In this document: piece by piece, positions 45,460 through 53,942 of the stretch
How positions within the stretch are numbered: the first letter of the stretch is position 1
How the letters are laid out: the number at the start of each line of letters is the position of its first letter
Assembly (NCBI GenBank): GCA_963777665.1
Contig: CAVZRJ010000003.1
Span: 62,001-126,000, forward strand
DNA from: Bog-756 sp963777665
Lineage (GTDB): Bacteria > Actinomycetota > Acidimicrobiia > Acidimicrobiales > RAAP-2
Length of the DNA: 64,000 nt
Direction: 5' to 3'
The notes under the pieces: generated by a model
Told to the model about the DNA's origin: nothing
Database searches by the model: none
The model's input: only the letters and a program-made list of their open reading frames with translations
Translations under genes and position numbers: made by a program

Positions 45460-47139
45460 CTACGCGATTGACGCCTTCGGAGCCTTCTCCTGCGCCCTGG
45501 TCCAAGCCAACCACGTCTGGTAACCACCGTCGAGATTTCGAGCCACTATTCCATGCTCTTGCATCAGCGCCGTGGCCGTATGTCCTCGCTGACCCACCTG
45601 GCAGTAGACCACGACCGGCCCATTACCAAGCGATGCCAAGTTGTCGCGGAGCGAGTCGATCGGAAGGTTGATGGACCCTTCGATTGCACCAGCTGCGTGC
45701 TCCTCGGCGGTTCGTACATCGATGACCGGCCATCCCTTCTCCACCAGTTGGCCCAACTCCTGAGGCTCAGCGATGTCGCAGTCTCCACTCAGGACGTTCT
45801 CCGCCATGTAGCCGAGGAGATTGACCGGATCCTTTGCCGACGAGAATGGCGGCGCATAGGCAAGTTCGAGATCGGCGAGCTGATCAGCGGTGATGCTGCC
45901 GGCCATTGCCGTGGCGATCACATCGATTCTCTTGTCGACACCGTTCCGACCGACGATCTGAGCTCCCAGGATCGTGCCATCACTCGGGTCGAAGATCAGC
46001 TTCGCCGCCATGCGAGTCGCCCCCGGGTAGTAGGACGCGTGGTCGAACGGGTGCGAATGGATCGCCCGGAAGGGGCGCCCGGCGGCCTGCAGTCGTCGTT
46101 CGCTCCACCCGACGGTGGCGGCGACAATGTCGAAGACCTTGACGATGGCCGTACCGAAGGACGGCACCGTTCGCGATGGTCGCCCGGCGATGTGGTCCGC
46201 CACCCTCCGACCCTGGCGGTTGGCCACGTTGGCCAACGCGATGAGAGACGTCGCATGGGAGATCGCATCGGGCTTCTCGACGGCATCACCCACCCCATAG
46301 ATGTCCGGGTCGTTGGTCTGATTTGCGTCGTTCACGGCGATGCCACCACTGGGTCCGAGGTCGAGCCCGGCCAGCTCGGCCAGACGGACGTCCGGCCTGA
46401 CTCCGATAGCCCCGACCACAACTTCGGCGGCCAAGACACGCCCGTCACAAAGGGTGACCGATCGCTCCTCCACGGACGCTACGGATACTCCTGTTTCGAC
46501 CGCTACTCCATGGGCCACCAGTTCATCACGCACGGGGATGGCCATCTCTGGGTCGAGTGGAGGCAGGACTTGGGGGGTGGCCTCGACGATGGTGACCTCC
46601 AGACCCTGTCCGACGAGGTTCTCCGCCATCTCCAGACCGATGAAGCCGGCACCGATCACGACGGCCGTGTTCGGCGCCACGTCGACCTCGGTTGCCAGGC
46701 GGGCGGCGTCCTCGACGGTCCTCAGTGTCCGCACCCTCTCATAGCCAGGGATGGGCGGTCTGACCGGAGCAGCTCCCATGCTCAGAACCAGCTTGTCGTA
46801 AGGCACGACGGTCTCCTCACCGCTGACAGTGGACCGGGTCCGGACCGTGCCTGCCGCTCTGTCGATCGCTACCACTTCCTGGTTGACCCGTACATCAAGT
46901 CGAAAGCGGTCGAAGAGCTGTTCAGGGGTCTGGAGGGTGAGGTCCTCCTCCTCTTCGATGAGGCCACCGACGAAGTAGGGCAGGCCACAGTTGGCGAACG
47001 ACACATGCCCTGATCGCTCGAGGACGGTGATCATGACGTCAGCGTCGAGACGGCGAAGACGAGTGGCGGTGGACATCCCTCCGGCCACCCCGCCGACGAT
47101 CACCACTCGGTTGTTCTCATCAACCGGGCCTCTCGTCAT
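45460..47139 (-). CDS. CoA-disulfide reductase-rhodanese fusion (polysulfide/persulfide reductase type)
   Basis: A 559-residue FAD enzyme. The N-terminal Rossmann VVIVGGVAGGMSTATRLRR and C51 in SFANCGLPYFVGG (single catalytic cysteine) define CoA-disulfide reductases; VVIGAGFIGLEMAENL binds NAD(P)H. The C-terminal domain is a rhodanese with active C513 in VVYCQVGQRG. This fusion reduces persulfides and polysulfides using CoA or similar thiols. I chose ATG 47139; ATG 47190 is in frame. An ATACCC-N4-GGGTAT dyad lies at 47296-47311, upstream, so thiol-responsive repression is likely. Confidence 0.87.
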   Translation of the reverse strand: MTRGPVDENNRVVIVGGVAGGMSTATRLRRLDADVMITVLERSGHVSFANCGLPYFVGGLIEEEEDLTLQTPEQLFDRFRLDVRVNQEVVAIDRAAGTVRTRSTVSGEETVVPYDKLVLSMGAAPVRPPIPGYERVRTLRTVEDAARLATEVDVAPNTAVVIGAGFIGLEMAENLVGQGLEVTIVEATPQVLPPLDPEMAIPVRDELVAHGVAVETGVSVASVEERSVTLCDGRVLAAEVVVGAIGVRPDVRLAELAGLDLGPSGGIAVNDANQTNDPDIYGVGDAVEKPDAISHATSLIALANVANRQGRRVADHIAGRPSRTVPSFGTAIVKVFDIVAATVGWSERRLQAAGRPFRAIHSHPFDHASYYPGATRMAAKLIFDPSDGTILGAQIVGRNGVDKRIDVIATAMAGSITADQLADLELAYAPPFSSAKDPVNLLGYMAENVLSGDCDIAEPQELGQLVEKGWPVIDVRTAEEHAAGAIEGSINLPIDSLRDNLASLGNGPVVVYCQVGQRGHTATALMQEHGIVARNLDGGYQTWLAWTRAQEKAPKASIA

Positions 47140-47295
47140 CGGGAGAACCACGACTCTCTCTTGGTGGCTGACGCCTGACCGGCCCGACATTGACAGCGCT
47201 CGTCTCTCGGTACATCGCCCAGTACCTGTTCGACGTGGGCCCCACAGCCCTTCCAAGTCGGTCGACCACACTTCCTGCACGTAACAGCCCTACAC

Positions 47296-47311
47296 ATACC
47301 CCATAGGGTAT
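47296..47311. promoter_or_regulatory. CsoR/CstR-type operator 1
   Basis: ATACCC-CATA-GGGTAT, a perfect 6-bp dyad with a 4-base spacer, lies 157 bases upstream of the CoA-disulfide reductase start in the divergent region 47140-47445. The gap to the gene suggests either a longer leader or the longer start. It belongs to the five-copy set with 47367, 47400, 52424 and 54186. The only CsoR-family proteins in view are those at 49736 and 51679. Confidence 0.75.
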
Positions 47312-47363
47312 CAGGAAGGGGCACCGCCCGCAACGCAGGATCAGGCTCTCCACGGCGTCGGGG

Positions 47364-47415
47364 TTGATACCCAAGGGGGTATCCCGTATAGTAGCTTCTA
47401 TACCCCTATGGGTAT
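47364..47415 (+). promoter_or_regulatory. Promoter with two CsoR/CstR-type operators
   Basis: TTGATA (47364-47369), a 17-base spacer and TATAGT (47387-47392) form a strong promoter for the MMPL operon. Operator 2, GATACCC-AAGG-GGGTATC (47366-47383), covers the -35 and spacer; operator 3, ATACCC-CTAT-GGGTAT (47400-47415), begins at the expected transcription start. Repressor on either would block the polymerase. The remainder of the 306-base divergent region (47140-47445) shows only operator 1. Confidence 0.85.
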
Positions 47416-47445
47416 CAGACGCCAGCCTGAACAAAGGACTGCCCC

Positions 47446-49692
47446 ATGACAGCTTCCCCAAGTACCGGCCTGGACTCACCGCCGTCGGCTCCAGAAGTTG
47501 AGAGCCACGACCTGTCCTCGAATGCGCCGCCGGAAGACGAGCGTTCGGTTCAGGAAGGGCACCCGAGCCCGTTCGCCCGACTCGGCGCCTGGGCTGCCAC
47601 CCACTTCCGTCGAGTCCTCATCGCGTGGCTCTTGGTGCTCCTCGTCTTCGGATTCTTCGCCGTCCACGTCGAGAGCGCGCTCGCCGGCGCTGGGTGGCAG
47701 GCCTCGAACAGCCAGTCCGTCGCGGCACGGGCCATCATCCAGAAGGACTTCTCGGGGCTTGGTGCTACCGGTCTGCAGGTCGTCATCGTCGACCACCACG
47801 GTCCGATCGCGTCCAACTCCCAAGCTCAGGCCATCGTGGCCAAGGCGACCAACGTGCTCCGGAGCGATCCTCGGGTATCCACCGTGGTCCCTCCGCAGGC
47901 CGGGGTCTCGATCTCCCGTGACGGCCGGACCGCCATCATCACCGCAGGATCAGCTGCGGATTCCAACAAGATGGTGCAGGCGGCCGACGCCGCGGAGCCG
48001 AAGCTGGCCGTACTGTCGTCGTCCGGCATCACCGTGACCCTGACCGGCGACAGTGCCCTATGGGCCAACTTCAACACGGCGAACCGGTCGGCCATGCTGC
48101 GGTCGGAGATGCTGTCCTGGCCGGTGACGATCATCATCCTCGTCATCGCCTTCGGGAGCCTGGTGGCTGCGGGCCTCCCGCTGCTGCTCACGATGGCCGG
48201 TCTGCTGGTCGCCGCCGGTGCCCTCGTGATCACGACCAAGTTCACCCCGGTGTCCATATGGGCCCTCAACTTCGCTCTCATGTTCGCCCTCGCCCTGGGG
48301 ATCGACTATGCCCTCTTCCTCGTCATGCGATTCCGTTCCGCCCTCAAGCGGCGGGGAGCCGAGCCGGGCGACCACGAGGCGATCGTCGCCTCGGTGGCGG
48401 AGACGGTCGACACGGCCGGTAAGGCTGTGGGCTTCAGTGCACTGACGGTGCTGGCCTCGCTTGCTGCCATTTTGATCGTTCCAAGCCCGGCATTCCGTTC
48501 CATGGCCTTCGGGATCATGTTGTCGGTCGTGGCGGTTCTGGCCGCCACTCTCACCCTCTTGCCGGCAGTCCTCGGCAAGCTCGGGACGAACATCAACAAG
48601 GGCAAGATCCGGTTGCGCCGAGGGCCTCGGCCCGAGGGTGAAGGTCCGCTCGACCGGATGCTGCACTCGTGGGGAAGGGTCATCTGGCGACACCCCTTTC
48701 CGATCGGCGCTGCCGCCTTGATCCTTCTGCTGCTTGCCGCCGCGCCGGTCATCGGCATGCGGACCAACATGCCCTCGATCACCATCGTGCCACCCAGCGC
48801 CAACGCCAGGGTGGGCTACTACCAGGTCACCAGCGCCTTCGGTCCAGGTGCGCCGGGGACGCTGCAGGTGGTCGTGCCCGAAGGTGAGCAGGCACGGGCG
48901 ATCGCCACCCTCGCCCACACCTCCGGGGTGGCCGGTGTCGTCCCGGGGCCGACCAGTGCCGGGTGGACCCTTGATCAAGTGGTCCCGACCACCGGACCCT
49001 CGACGACCGCGACGGGTGCAACCATCGACCGTCTCCGCCAGGTGCTTCCAGCCGGAACACTGGTCGGCGGCGCCGCCGCCGAGAACCACGATCTCCAGCA
49101 GACCCTGGCGTCACACACCCCGCTGGTCCTCGGCATTCTGGGCATACTCGGGTTCCTCCTGCTCCTGATCGCCCTGGGTGCCCCGTTGATCGCCGCAATG
49201 GGCGTCCTGATCACGGCCCTTTCGGTGGCTGGCGCCTTCGGCATTGGACGACTCATCTTCCAGAACGGCTTCCTGGCCGGTGCGCTCGGCTTCCAGCCCC
49301 AGGGCTTCATCGATGCGTGGGCACCGCTCTTCTTCGGGGCCATGGTCTTCGGCGTGGCGATGGACTACACGCTCTTCATGCTCTCGGCAGCCAAGGAGCG
49401 CTACGAGACCCACCCCGACCCCGAGCACGCCATGATCGGCTCGATGCGCACCTCGGGACGGGTCGTCCTGTCGGCCGCTGCCGTCATGATCGCCGTCTTC
49501 CTCACCTTTGCACTCTCCGGACCGCTGGCGCCGAAGGAGATGGGGGTGATCCTGGCCATCGCCGTGGCCCTCGACGCCCTCGTGGTGCGCCTCGTCGTGC
49601 TCCCGGTCGTGCTTCGTTTGGGGATGCACCACAGCTGGCACCAGCCGAAGTGGCTCGGCCGCATCCTGCCCAAGGTGAAGTTTTCGCATTGA
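47446..49692 (+). CDS. MMPL-family transporter of the sulfur island
   Basis: A 748-residue RND/MMPL exporter. The N-terminal 45 residues are acidic and cytoplasmic; the first helix is VLIAWLLVLLVFGFFAV. FALALGIDYALFLVMRFR and GAMVFGVAMDYTLFMLSA are the paired proton-relay helices. It begins an operon with CsoR-1, a DUF2892 remnant, a DsbA-like protein and the SQR remnant, under operators 2 and 3. Its cargo is unknown, though context suggests a thiol- or sulfur-related stress. Confidence 0.87.
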   Translation: MTASPSTGLDSPPSAPEVESHDLSSNAPPEDERSVQEGHPSPFARLGAWAATHFRRVLIAWLLVLLVFGFFAVHVESALAGAGWQASNSQSVAARAIIQKDFSGLGATGLQVVIVDHHGPIASNSQAQAIVAKATNVLRSDPRVSTVVPPQAGVSISRDGRTAIITAGSAADSNKMVQAADAAEPKLAVLSSSGITVTLTGDSALWANFNTANRSAMLRSEMLSWPVTIIILVIAFGSLVAAGLPLLLTMAGLLVAAGALVITTKFTPVSIWALNFALMFALALGIDYALFLVMRFRSALKRRGAEPGDHEAIVASVAETVDTAGKAVGFSALTVLASLAAILIVPSPAFRSMAFGIMLSVVAVLAATLTLLPAVLGKLGTNINKGKIRLRRGPRPEGEGPLDRMLHSWGRVIWRHPFPIGAAALILLLLAAAPVIGMRTNMPSITIVPPSANARVGYYQVTSAFGPGAPGTLQVVVPEGEQARAIATLAHTSGVAGVVPGPTSAGWTLDQVVPTTGPSTTATGATIDRLRQVLPAGTLVGGAAAENHDLQQTLASHTPLVLGILGILGFLLLLIALGAPLIAAMGVLITALSVAGAFGIGRLIFQNGFLAGALGFQPQGFIDAWAPLFFGAMVFGVAMDYTLFMLSAAKERYETHPDPEHAMIGSMRTSGRVVLSAAAVMIAVFLTFALSGPLAPKEMGVILAIAVALDALVVRLVVLPVVLRLGMHHSWHQPKWLGRILPKVKFSH

Positions 49693-49735
49693 CCAGATCT
49701 CGAGTCGACGAGATCGCCCACGAGAAGGGGTGACC

Positions 49736-50005
49736 ATGGAACTACCCGATGAGGTGGTCAAGGATCTCCGGAAGCGCCTGAAGCGTGCCGGAGGCCAGGT
49801 CCACGCAGTGGAGACCATGCTTGCCGAAGGACGCGGGTGTCGCGACATCGTCATGCAGCTCAGTGCTGCCACCAACGCCCTCGAACAAGTCGGTTTCCGG
49901 CTGATCGCCAGCGGACTGACCTACTGCGTCCAGCATCCTGAGGAAGCCGAGAAGTCCGGCTATCCCCTCGACGAGGTCCAACGGCTGTTCACCAAGTTGG
50001 CGTGA
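49736..50005 (+). CDS. CsoR-family repressor lacking the copper histidine (CstR-like), copy 1
   Basis: An 89-residue four-helix regulator of the CsoR/RcnR family (PDEVVKDLRKRLKRAGGQVHAVETML). Copper-sensing CsoR uses Cys, His and Cys with the histidine four residues before the second cysteine; here C35 and C64 are present but position 60 is glycine. Loss of His with both Cys kept is the pattern of CstR, which senses persulfides by an intersubunit di- or trisulfide. ATG 49736 is chosen over GTG 49730 by comparison with copy 2. Operators 2 and 3 drive its operon. Confidence 0.88.
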   Translation: MELPDEVVKDLRKRLKRAGGQVHAVETMLAEGRGCRDIVMQLSAATNALEQVGFRLIASGLTYCVQHPEEAEKSGYPLDEVQRLFTKLA

Positions 50006-50056
50006 GCAGCGACGCCCACTACCGATGAAGCACCAATGAAGGAAGGAGCAGGAAAC

Positions 50057-50134
50057 ATGGGATTCTCCAAGTTCATGGCATCAACTGCAGGCCGGGCTGT
50101 CCGGGTCATCGTCGGTGTGGCGCTGACCAGCTGA
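50057..50134 (+). pseudogene. Truncated DUF2892-type gene
   Basis: A 25-codon reading frame (MGFSKFMASTAGRAVRVIVG and five more) with a good RBS, AAGGAGCAGG. It matches the first 25 residues of the DUF2892 membrane protein at 53943 (MTLVNFMSRGIGRRARLFVG) but stops at 50132 before the membrane helices. The following bases do not encode the remainder. It is probably a truncated remnant, although a small functional peptide cannot be excluded. Confidence 0.6.
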
Positions 50135-50207
50135 CGGACCACCGAGAGGGTGGGACGGCACTGAATCGCTGCTTCCGTCGACTCTCGCCGATTCGAGAGG
50201 CCGCACT

Positions 50208-50852
50208 ATGAGCAAAATGACGACGCCGGTGATCGAGGTCTTCGCCGACATCTGGTGTCCCTTCGCCCACGTCGGCCTGCGGGCGATCGAGGAGCAACGC
50301 GCCCGGACCGGTCGTACCGACGTGGCCATCTGGGTGCGGGCGTGGCCGCTCGAGCTGGTCAACGGTCTGCCGCTCGACCCCGCCGTGACGAAGGCGCATG
50401 CCGACGACCTGCGGGAGCAAGTCGCTCCGGACCTGTTCCGACATCTCGAGGTCGACCGGTTCCCGAGCTCGACACTGGACGCACTGGCCCTGGCAAACCG
50501 GGCATACCGGGCCGACCTGCAGGTTGGCGAGCGAGTGAGCTTCGCCCTTCGCGATGCCCTCTTCGAGGAAGGCCGGGACATCTCGGACCCGGTCACGCTC
50601 GAGGACTTGGCGCGCGACCTCGGCGTCGCCATGCCTGACGAGCCCGACCGCGCCGACGTGGAGTCGGACTGGCACGAAGGCGGACGGCGTGGCGTACTCG
50701 GCTCGCCGCACTTCTTCTGTGGTGACACCGACGTGTTCTGCCCGTCGCTCGACATCACCGAGGACCCCGTCGAGGGCGTGATGATCGTCAAGGACGTCTC
50801 GCGTCTGACGGAATTCCTGGAGCGGTGCCTGGCTCGACCCGGGCCCGCGTGA
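50208..50852 (+). CDS. DsbA-family thioredoxin-fold protein
   Basis: A 214-residue DsbA/FrnE/2-hydroxychromene-isomerase-type protein. The active-site loop reads FADIWCPFAHVG: one cysteine where disulfide oxidoreductases have CxxC, so it more likely acts as a glutathione-transferase-like or isomerase relative, or as a persulfide carrier. No signal peptide, hence cytoplasmic. SPHFFCGDTDVFCPS carries the cis-proline loop. It lies in the MMPL-CsoR operon. Confidence 0.8.
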   Translation: MSKMTTPVIEVFADIWCPFAHVGLRAIEEQRARTGRTDVAIWVRAWPLELVNGLPLDPAVTKAHADDLREQVAPDLFRHLEVDRFPSSTLDALALANRAYRADLQVGERVSFALRDALFEEGRDISDPVTLEDLARDLGVAMPDEPDRADVESDWHEGGRRGVLGSPHFFCGDTDVFCPSLDITEDPVEGVMIVKDVSRLTEFLERCLARPGPA

Positions 50853-50909
50853 GCTGCGGCACCGAGCTCAAGCACTCCGACGAGACTCCGAACTCCAACT
50901 GGATTTGGA

Positions 50910-51413
50910 TCCCGTCGTCAACAGGAGTGGCGGGCCGAGGACTGGCCCAGCACGTACCAGGTGCCGCGGTTCCCCAACATCTTCGCCGTGGGGATCGCCT
51001 TCGCGCCGCCCCACCAGATCTCCCGGCCCAGGAAAACGCCCAATGGCACGGTCATTGCCCCGTCACCCCCGCGGACCGGGATGCCGTCAGGAATCATGGG
51101 AAAGCTGGCGGCCTCCAACATCGCCGAGATGATCAAACACGGCGCTTCGGCACGGGTCCGCACGGCCTCGATGGCGGACATGGGGGCGGCGTGAGTCGCC
51201 TCGGCCGGGACCGGGCTGCGGCAAGGGAGCGCCGCCTCCATGACCATGTACCCGGTCGTGCCGGACTTGGTGAAGTACCCGAACACCGGACGGAGCCTGA
51301 ACGACACATTCGGCGAGATCGGCCTCGCCGGGCACTGGATCAAGCTGCTGCTCCACTACATGTTCATCTACAAGGCCAAGGCTCGTCCGGGCTGGCACCT
51401 GATCCCCGAGTAG
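50910..51413 (+). pseudogene. SQR-like flavoprotein, C-terminal remnant with in-frame TGA
   Basis: The frame from 50910 reads AEDWPSTYQVPRFPNIFAVG, then TPNGTVIAPSPPRTGMPSGI, a stop at 51192-51194, and then continues in the same frame as VASAGTGLRQGSAASMTMYP to GEIGLAGHWIKLLLHYMF and a TAG at 51411. These are family motifs of the C-terminal half of sulfide:quinone-oxidoreductase-type flavoproteins. The FAD-binding half is missing. Relatives, as I recall them, have cysteine where TGA stands. It is probably a decayed gene, duplicated by the intact SQR at 60.7 kb. Confidence 0.7.
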
Positions 51414-51427
51414 GAGAGGAGAGATCG

Positions 51428-51579
51428 ATGCACGATACCGACGCCGACATCGCGAGCGCCCCGCTCCCGACGGCCGAGACCTGAGAGCCCGCAAGAACCT
51501 GCTAATCCAGTGCGGACGGTTTCTGGCCATCAACACGAAGATGCTCAAGATCATCCGGAAAGAACATCGCTCTCCTTGA
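51428..51579 (+). pseudogene. Small frameshifted gene after the SQR remnant
   Basis: AGGAGAGGAG precedes ATG 51428, whose frame ends after 18 codons at 51484. In the +1 frame the sequence continues as RARKNLLIQCGRFLAINTKM and LKIIRKEHRSP to TGA 51579, a basic helical stretch that looks protein-like. One indel near 51480 would join them into a peptide of about 50 residues. I do not recognise the family. From 51580 to 51678 I see nothing. Confidence 0.4.
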
Positions 51580-51678
51580 ACGTGGCGGCGACATCGATCC
51601 CGGTCAGAACACCGAAACCGTGCTCATGGAGAGCGGCCCGGACGTCTGCCTCGGCTTCACGATGTCACCTGTTGCAGT

Positions 51679-51948
51679 TCACGCCAGCTTCATGAACATC
51701 CGCTGGACCTCGTCGATGGCATACCCGTCGGCCGCAGCCTGCTCAGGATTCTCCAGACAGTAGACAAGGCCGGAGGAAATCAGCTTGAAGCCAGCCTGCT
51801 CCAATGCCTTCGTGGCTGCAGACAGTTGGGTCACCACGTCCCGGCACTCCCGGCCCTCGGCCAACATGCGCTCAACACCCTGCACCTGTCCGGCGACACG
51901 CCGGAGCCGCTTCTTCAGGTCTTCCACCACCTCATCGGGCAGCTGCAT
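51679..51948 (-). CDS. CsoR-family repressor lacking the copper histidine (CstR-like), copy 2
   Basis: An 89-residue paralogue of the regulator at 49736 (PDEVVEDLKKRLRRVAGQVQ), again with C35 and C64 but glycine at 60 in place of the copper-binding histidine. The two proteins share most positions, so they probably recognise the same dyad. It follows the thioredoxin gene by 57 bases on the same strand, so it is likely co-transcribed from the promoter with operator 4. Persulfide sensing is inferred from the cysteine pattern and neighbours. Confidence 0.88.
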   Translation of the reverse strand: MQLPDEVVEDLKKRLRRVAGQVQGVERMLAEGRECRDVVTQLSAATKALEQAGFKLISSGLVYCLENPEQAAADGYAIDEVQRMFMKLA

Positions 51949-52005
51949 GTGACCATCCTCTCTCCTGGGGTCCGATGTGCCAGCCAGGCGCTACTGGTAC
52001 CCGAG

Positions 52006-52383
52006 TCATGACTGGCTTTGTTCGGACTTCTGCTGTCCCGCCAGGCGGTGCACTGCGTCCATGTCTAGTTCTGCGACCTGGGTGATCAACGTCTCGAGCG
52101 CCTCAGCCGGAACCGCACCGGGCTGCGAGTAGACGATGATTTGATCGCGGAAGATCATCAGCGTAGGAATCGACCGAATCCCGAACGTGCCGGCCAATTC
52201 GAACTCAGCCTCCGTGTCCACCTTCCCGAACATGATCTCCGGGTGCTGCTCGGATGCCGCCTCGAAGATCGGGGCGAAGACCCGACAAGGCCCACACCAC
52301 GACGCCCAGAAGTCGACGAGGACGGTGCTCCTCTCGTTCACGATCCCCTCGAAATTCTGCTTCGTCAGTTCGACCGTACCCAT
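52006..52383 (-). CDS. Thioredoxin
   Basis: A 125-residue thioredoxin with the redox motif WCGPC (C30, C33), FWASWCGPCRVFAPIFE and the cis-proline SIPTLMIFRD. The C-terminal 15 residues are glutamine/serine-rich. ATG 52383 follows GGAGAGGAG. Operator 4 is 41 bases upstream and CsoR-2 is directly behind, so this thioredoxin is a likely target of the persulfide regulon, reducing protein persulfides or disulfides. Confidence 0.9.
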   Translation of the reverse strand: MGTVELTKQNFEGIVNERSTVLVDFWASWCGPCRVFAPIFEAASEQHPEIMFGKVDTEAEFELAGTFGIRSIPTLMIFRDQIIVYSQPGAVPAEALETLITQVAELDMDAVHRLAGQQKSEQSQS

Positions 52384-52423
52384 CGCCGACTCCTCTCCGA
52401 CATACTCACAACCTGGAACGTCT

Positions 52424-52439
52424 ATACCCTCGGGGGTAT
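52424..52439 (-). promoter_or_regulatory. CsoR/CstR-type operator 4
   Basis: ATACCC-TCGG-GGGTAT, a perfect dyad upstream of the thioredoxin-CsoR-2 operon. On the minus strand TATAGA overlaps its downstream half as a possible -10; the -35 (TTTCCC) is poor. The region 52384-52536 has no gene. Confidence 0.72.
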
Positions 52440-52536
52440 TCCCGGGAAATTCCTCGCATCCTTTGATGTGGCGCCCCCGATGGTTCATCAATCTCACCCA
52501 GGTCGTCCGAGCGGCGCCCGGTCACCCGAACAATGG

Positions 52537-53250
52537 TCATGCGGCCGGTTGACTACCGACGACCGCATGTCCCGGATCCAGCCACCGGAGAACCTCCCGA
52601 TCGCCCTGAAGCTCCAGCCGGCGCCAGAGCACGGGATTCTCGTTCGACTGACTGGCGTGACAACGGATCGCTCGGTGCTGGCGGGACCTGTCCACCTCGA
52701 TCGACAGGTCGATCTCCTCACGATGCCTTCCCACGAATGTCGCCGGGAACTCATCGTTGAGCTGTGCCGCTATCGCTTCGGGAAGGGTCCAACCAAGCAC
52801 CGGTACGCCAATGTCGCCGGCGACTGCCCTGGCGATCTCGGTGGCCCGCACATGATCGGAGTGGCCAGTGATCCCGCCCTCGTCGAATACCAGCAGGAGA
52901 CTGGCATCGACAAGATCCACGGCACTGCGCACATCTGCCGACAGCTTGTCGGCCGGCTCTTCGGTAAGTCGACCATCTGGGTACTCGAGAAGACGCACTG
53001 TTTCTACCCCGAGCTCCTCCGCAGCCGTGACCAGTTCATTCCCTCGGAGCCGATGCAGATTCCCGCGGTTCGCACCCAGCGTGGATGCCTCGCCGTGCGT
53101 GAAGCTCAGAACGGATACGCGAGTGCCCTGGTCCGCCCATGAACTCAGCGCCGCTCCCAGTCCGAAACTCTCATCGTCGGGATGGGCGCAGACGGCGAGA
53201 ACCGACGCCGTGAGCGGCAAGTGCTCCTGGATGACATCGTGCATTCCCAT
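52537..53250 (-). CDS. PIG-L/LmbE-type deacetylase (MshB/Mca-like)
   Basis: A 237-residue zinc deacetylase. CAHPDDESFG (H23, D25-D26, E27) is the LmbE signature, and GGITGHSDHVRA supplies the later zinc histidines. In actinobacteria this fold includes MshB, which deacetylates GlcNAc-inositol for mycothiol, and Mca, the mycothiol-conjugate amidase. The MshC-like gene at 62.9 kb supports a thiol role, but the length and sequence do not separate MshB, Mca and BshB. It lies last in the operon from 54158. Confidence 0.8.
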   Translation of the reverse strand: MGMHDVIQEHLPLTASVLAVCAHPDDESFGLGAALSSWADQGTRVSVLSFTHGEASTLGANRGNLHRLRGNELVTAAEELGVETVRLLEYPDGRLTEEPADKLSADVRSAVDLVDASLLLVFDEGGITGHSDHVRATEIARAVAGDIGVPVLGWTLPEAIAAQLNDEFPATFVGRHREEIDLSIEVDRSRQHRAIRCHASQSNENPVLWRRLELQGDREVLRWLDPGHAVVGSQPAA

Positions 53251-53333
53251 GGCCAGTCCTCCTCGGCTGCCGCCTGGTTGAACGAGATCCATTGGATCTG
53301 CTCGCTTCCGGACCTACTGGCTTTGACACCGCC

Positions 53334-53939
53334 TCACATCGGCCGTTTGGCCCTCACCAACGCGTCGATTGCATGCTTCGGTCCTGCATCTGTGTCCACC
53401 ACCCGGACCACCTGTTCGGCACGTTCCACGGTTAGTCCGACCCGAACAGCCACCTCAGTGACATCGGCGACGTTGTATAGGACTGCGGCGTTCGGCGGAC
53501 CGCCGAAACCCCTTGTCAAGTTCTCGTGGTCGTGAGCCACAACCAGGAGCGTGCCCCCCGGGGCCACTGCGGACGCGGCCACCTCGAGAGCGATCGAACG
53601 CTCAGGTTGCGGCAACTGCAGATAGAGCACGGCGACCAGATCGAATCCCTCCGGCGGAGGAGTCCACTCCTGCACAGCCGACTCGACCCAGGTGGCCTCC
53701 ACGTTCCACAGTGCAGCGAAACGCCGGGCCTTTGCGAGGCCCACCGGCGAGAAGTCCACCCCCGTCACCTCCCAGCCCTGCTCGGCAAGCCACACTGCAT
53801 TGCGGCCCTCGCCGCAGGCAACATCGACCGCTCGACCCGGCGGGAGATCGGCTACCTCGGAGACCAGAAACTGATTCGGGGTACTTGTCCAGACCAATTC
53901 GTCTCCGCTATAGCGCTCGTCCCACTGGAGGCGATCCAC
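53334..53939 (-). CDS. SAM-dependent methyltransferase (TehB/thiopurine-like)
   Basis: A 201-residue methyltransferase: WDERYSGDELVWTSTPNQFL at the start and motif I AVDVACGEGRNAVWLA with GVDFSPVGLAKARR. This pattern is shared with TehB and thiol or chalcogen methyltransferases, so methylation of sulfide, selenium or tellurium compounds is possible. It starts 3 bases from the DUF2892 stop. The acceptor is inferred from context only. Confidence 0.8.
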   Translation of the reverse strand: MDRLQWDERYSGDELVWTSTPNQFLVSEVADLPPGRAVDVACGEGRNAVWLAEQGWEVTGVDFSPVGLAKARRFAALWNVEATWVESAVQEWTPPPEGFDLVAVLYLQLPQPERSIALEVAASAVAPGGTLLVVAHDHENLTRGFGGPPNAAVLYNVADVTEVAVRVGLTVERAEQVVRVVDTDAGPKHAIDALVRAKRPM

Positions 53940-53942
53940 CGG

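Noticed and set aside
51195..51240. SECIS element downstream of the TGA at 51192
   Set aside because: Only short, poorly paired GC stems can be drawn; with the gene 5'-truncated, decay is the simpler explanation.
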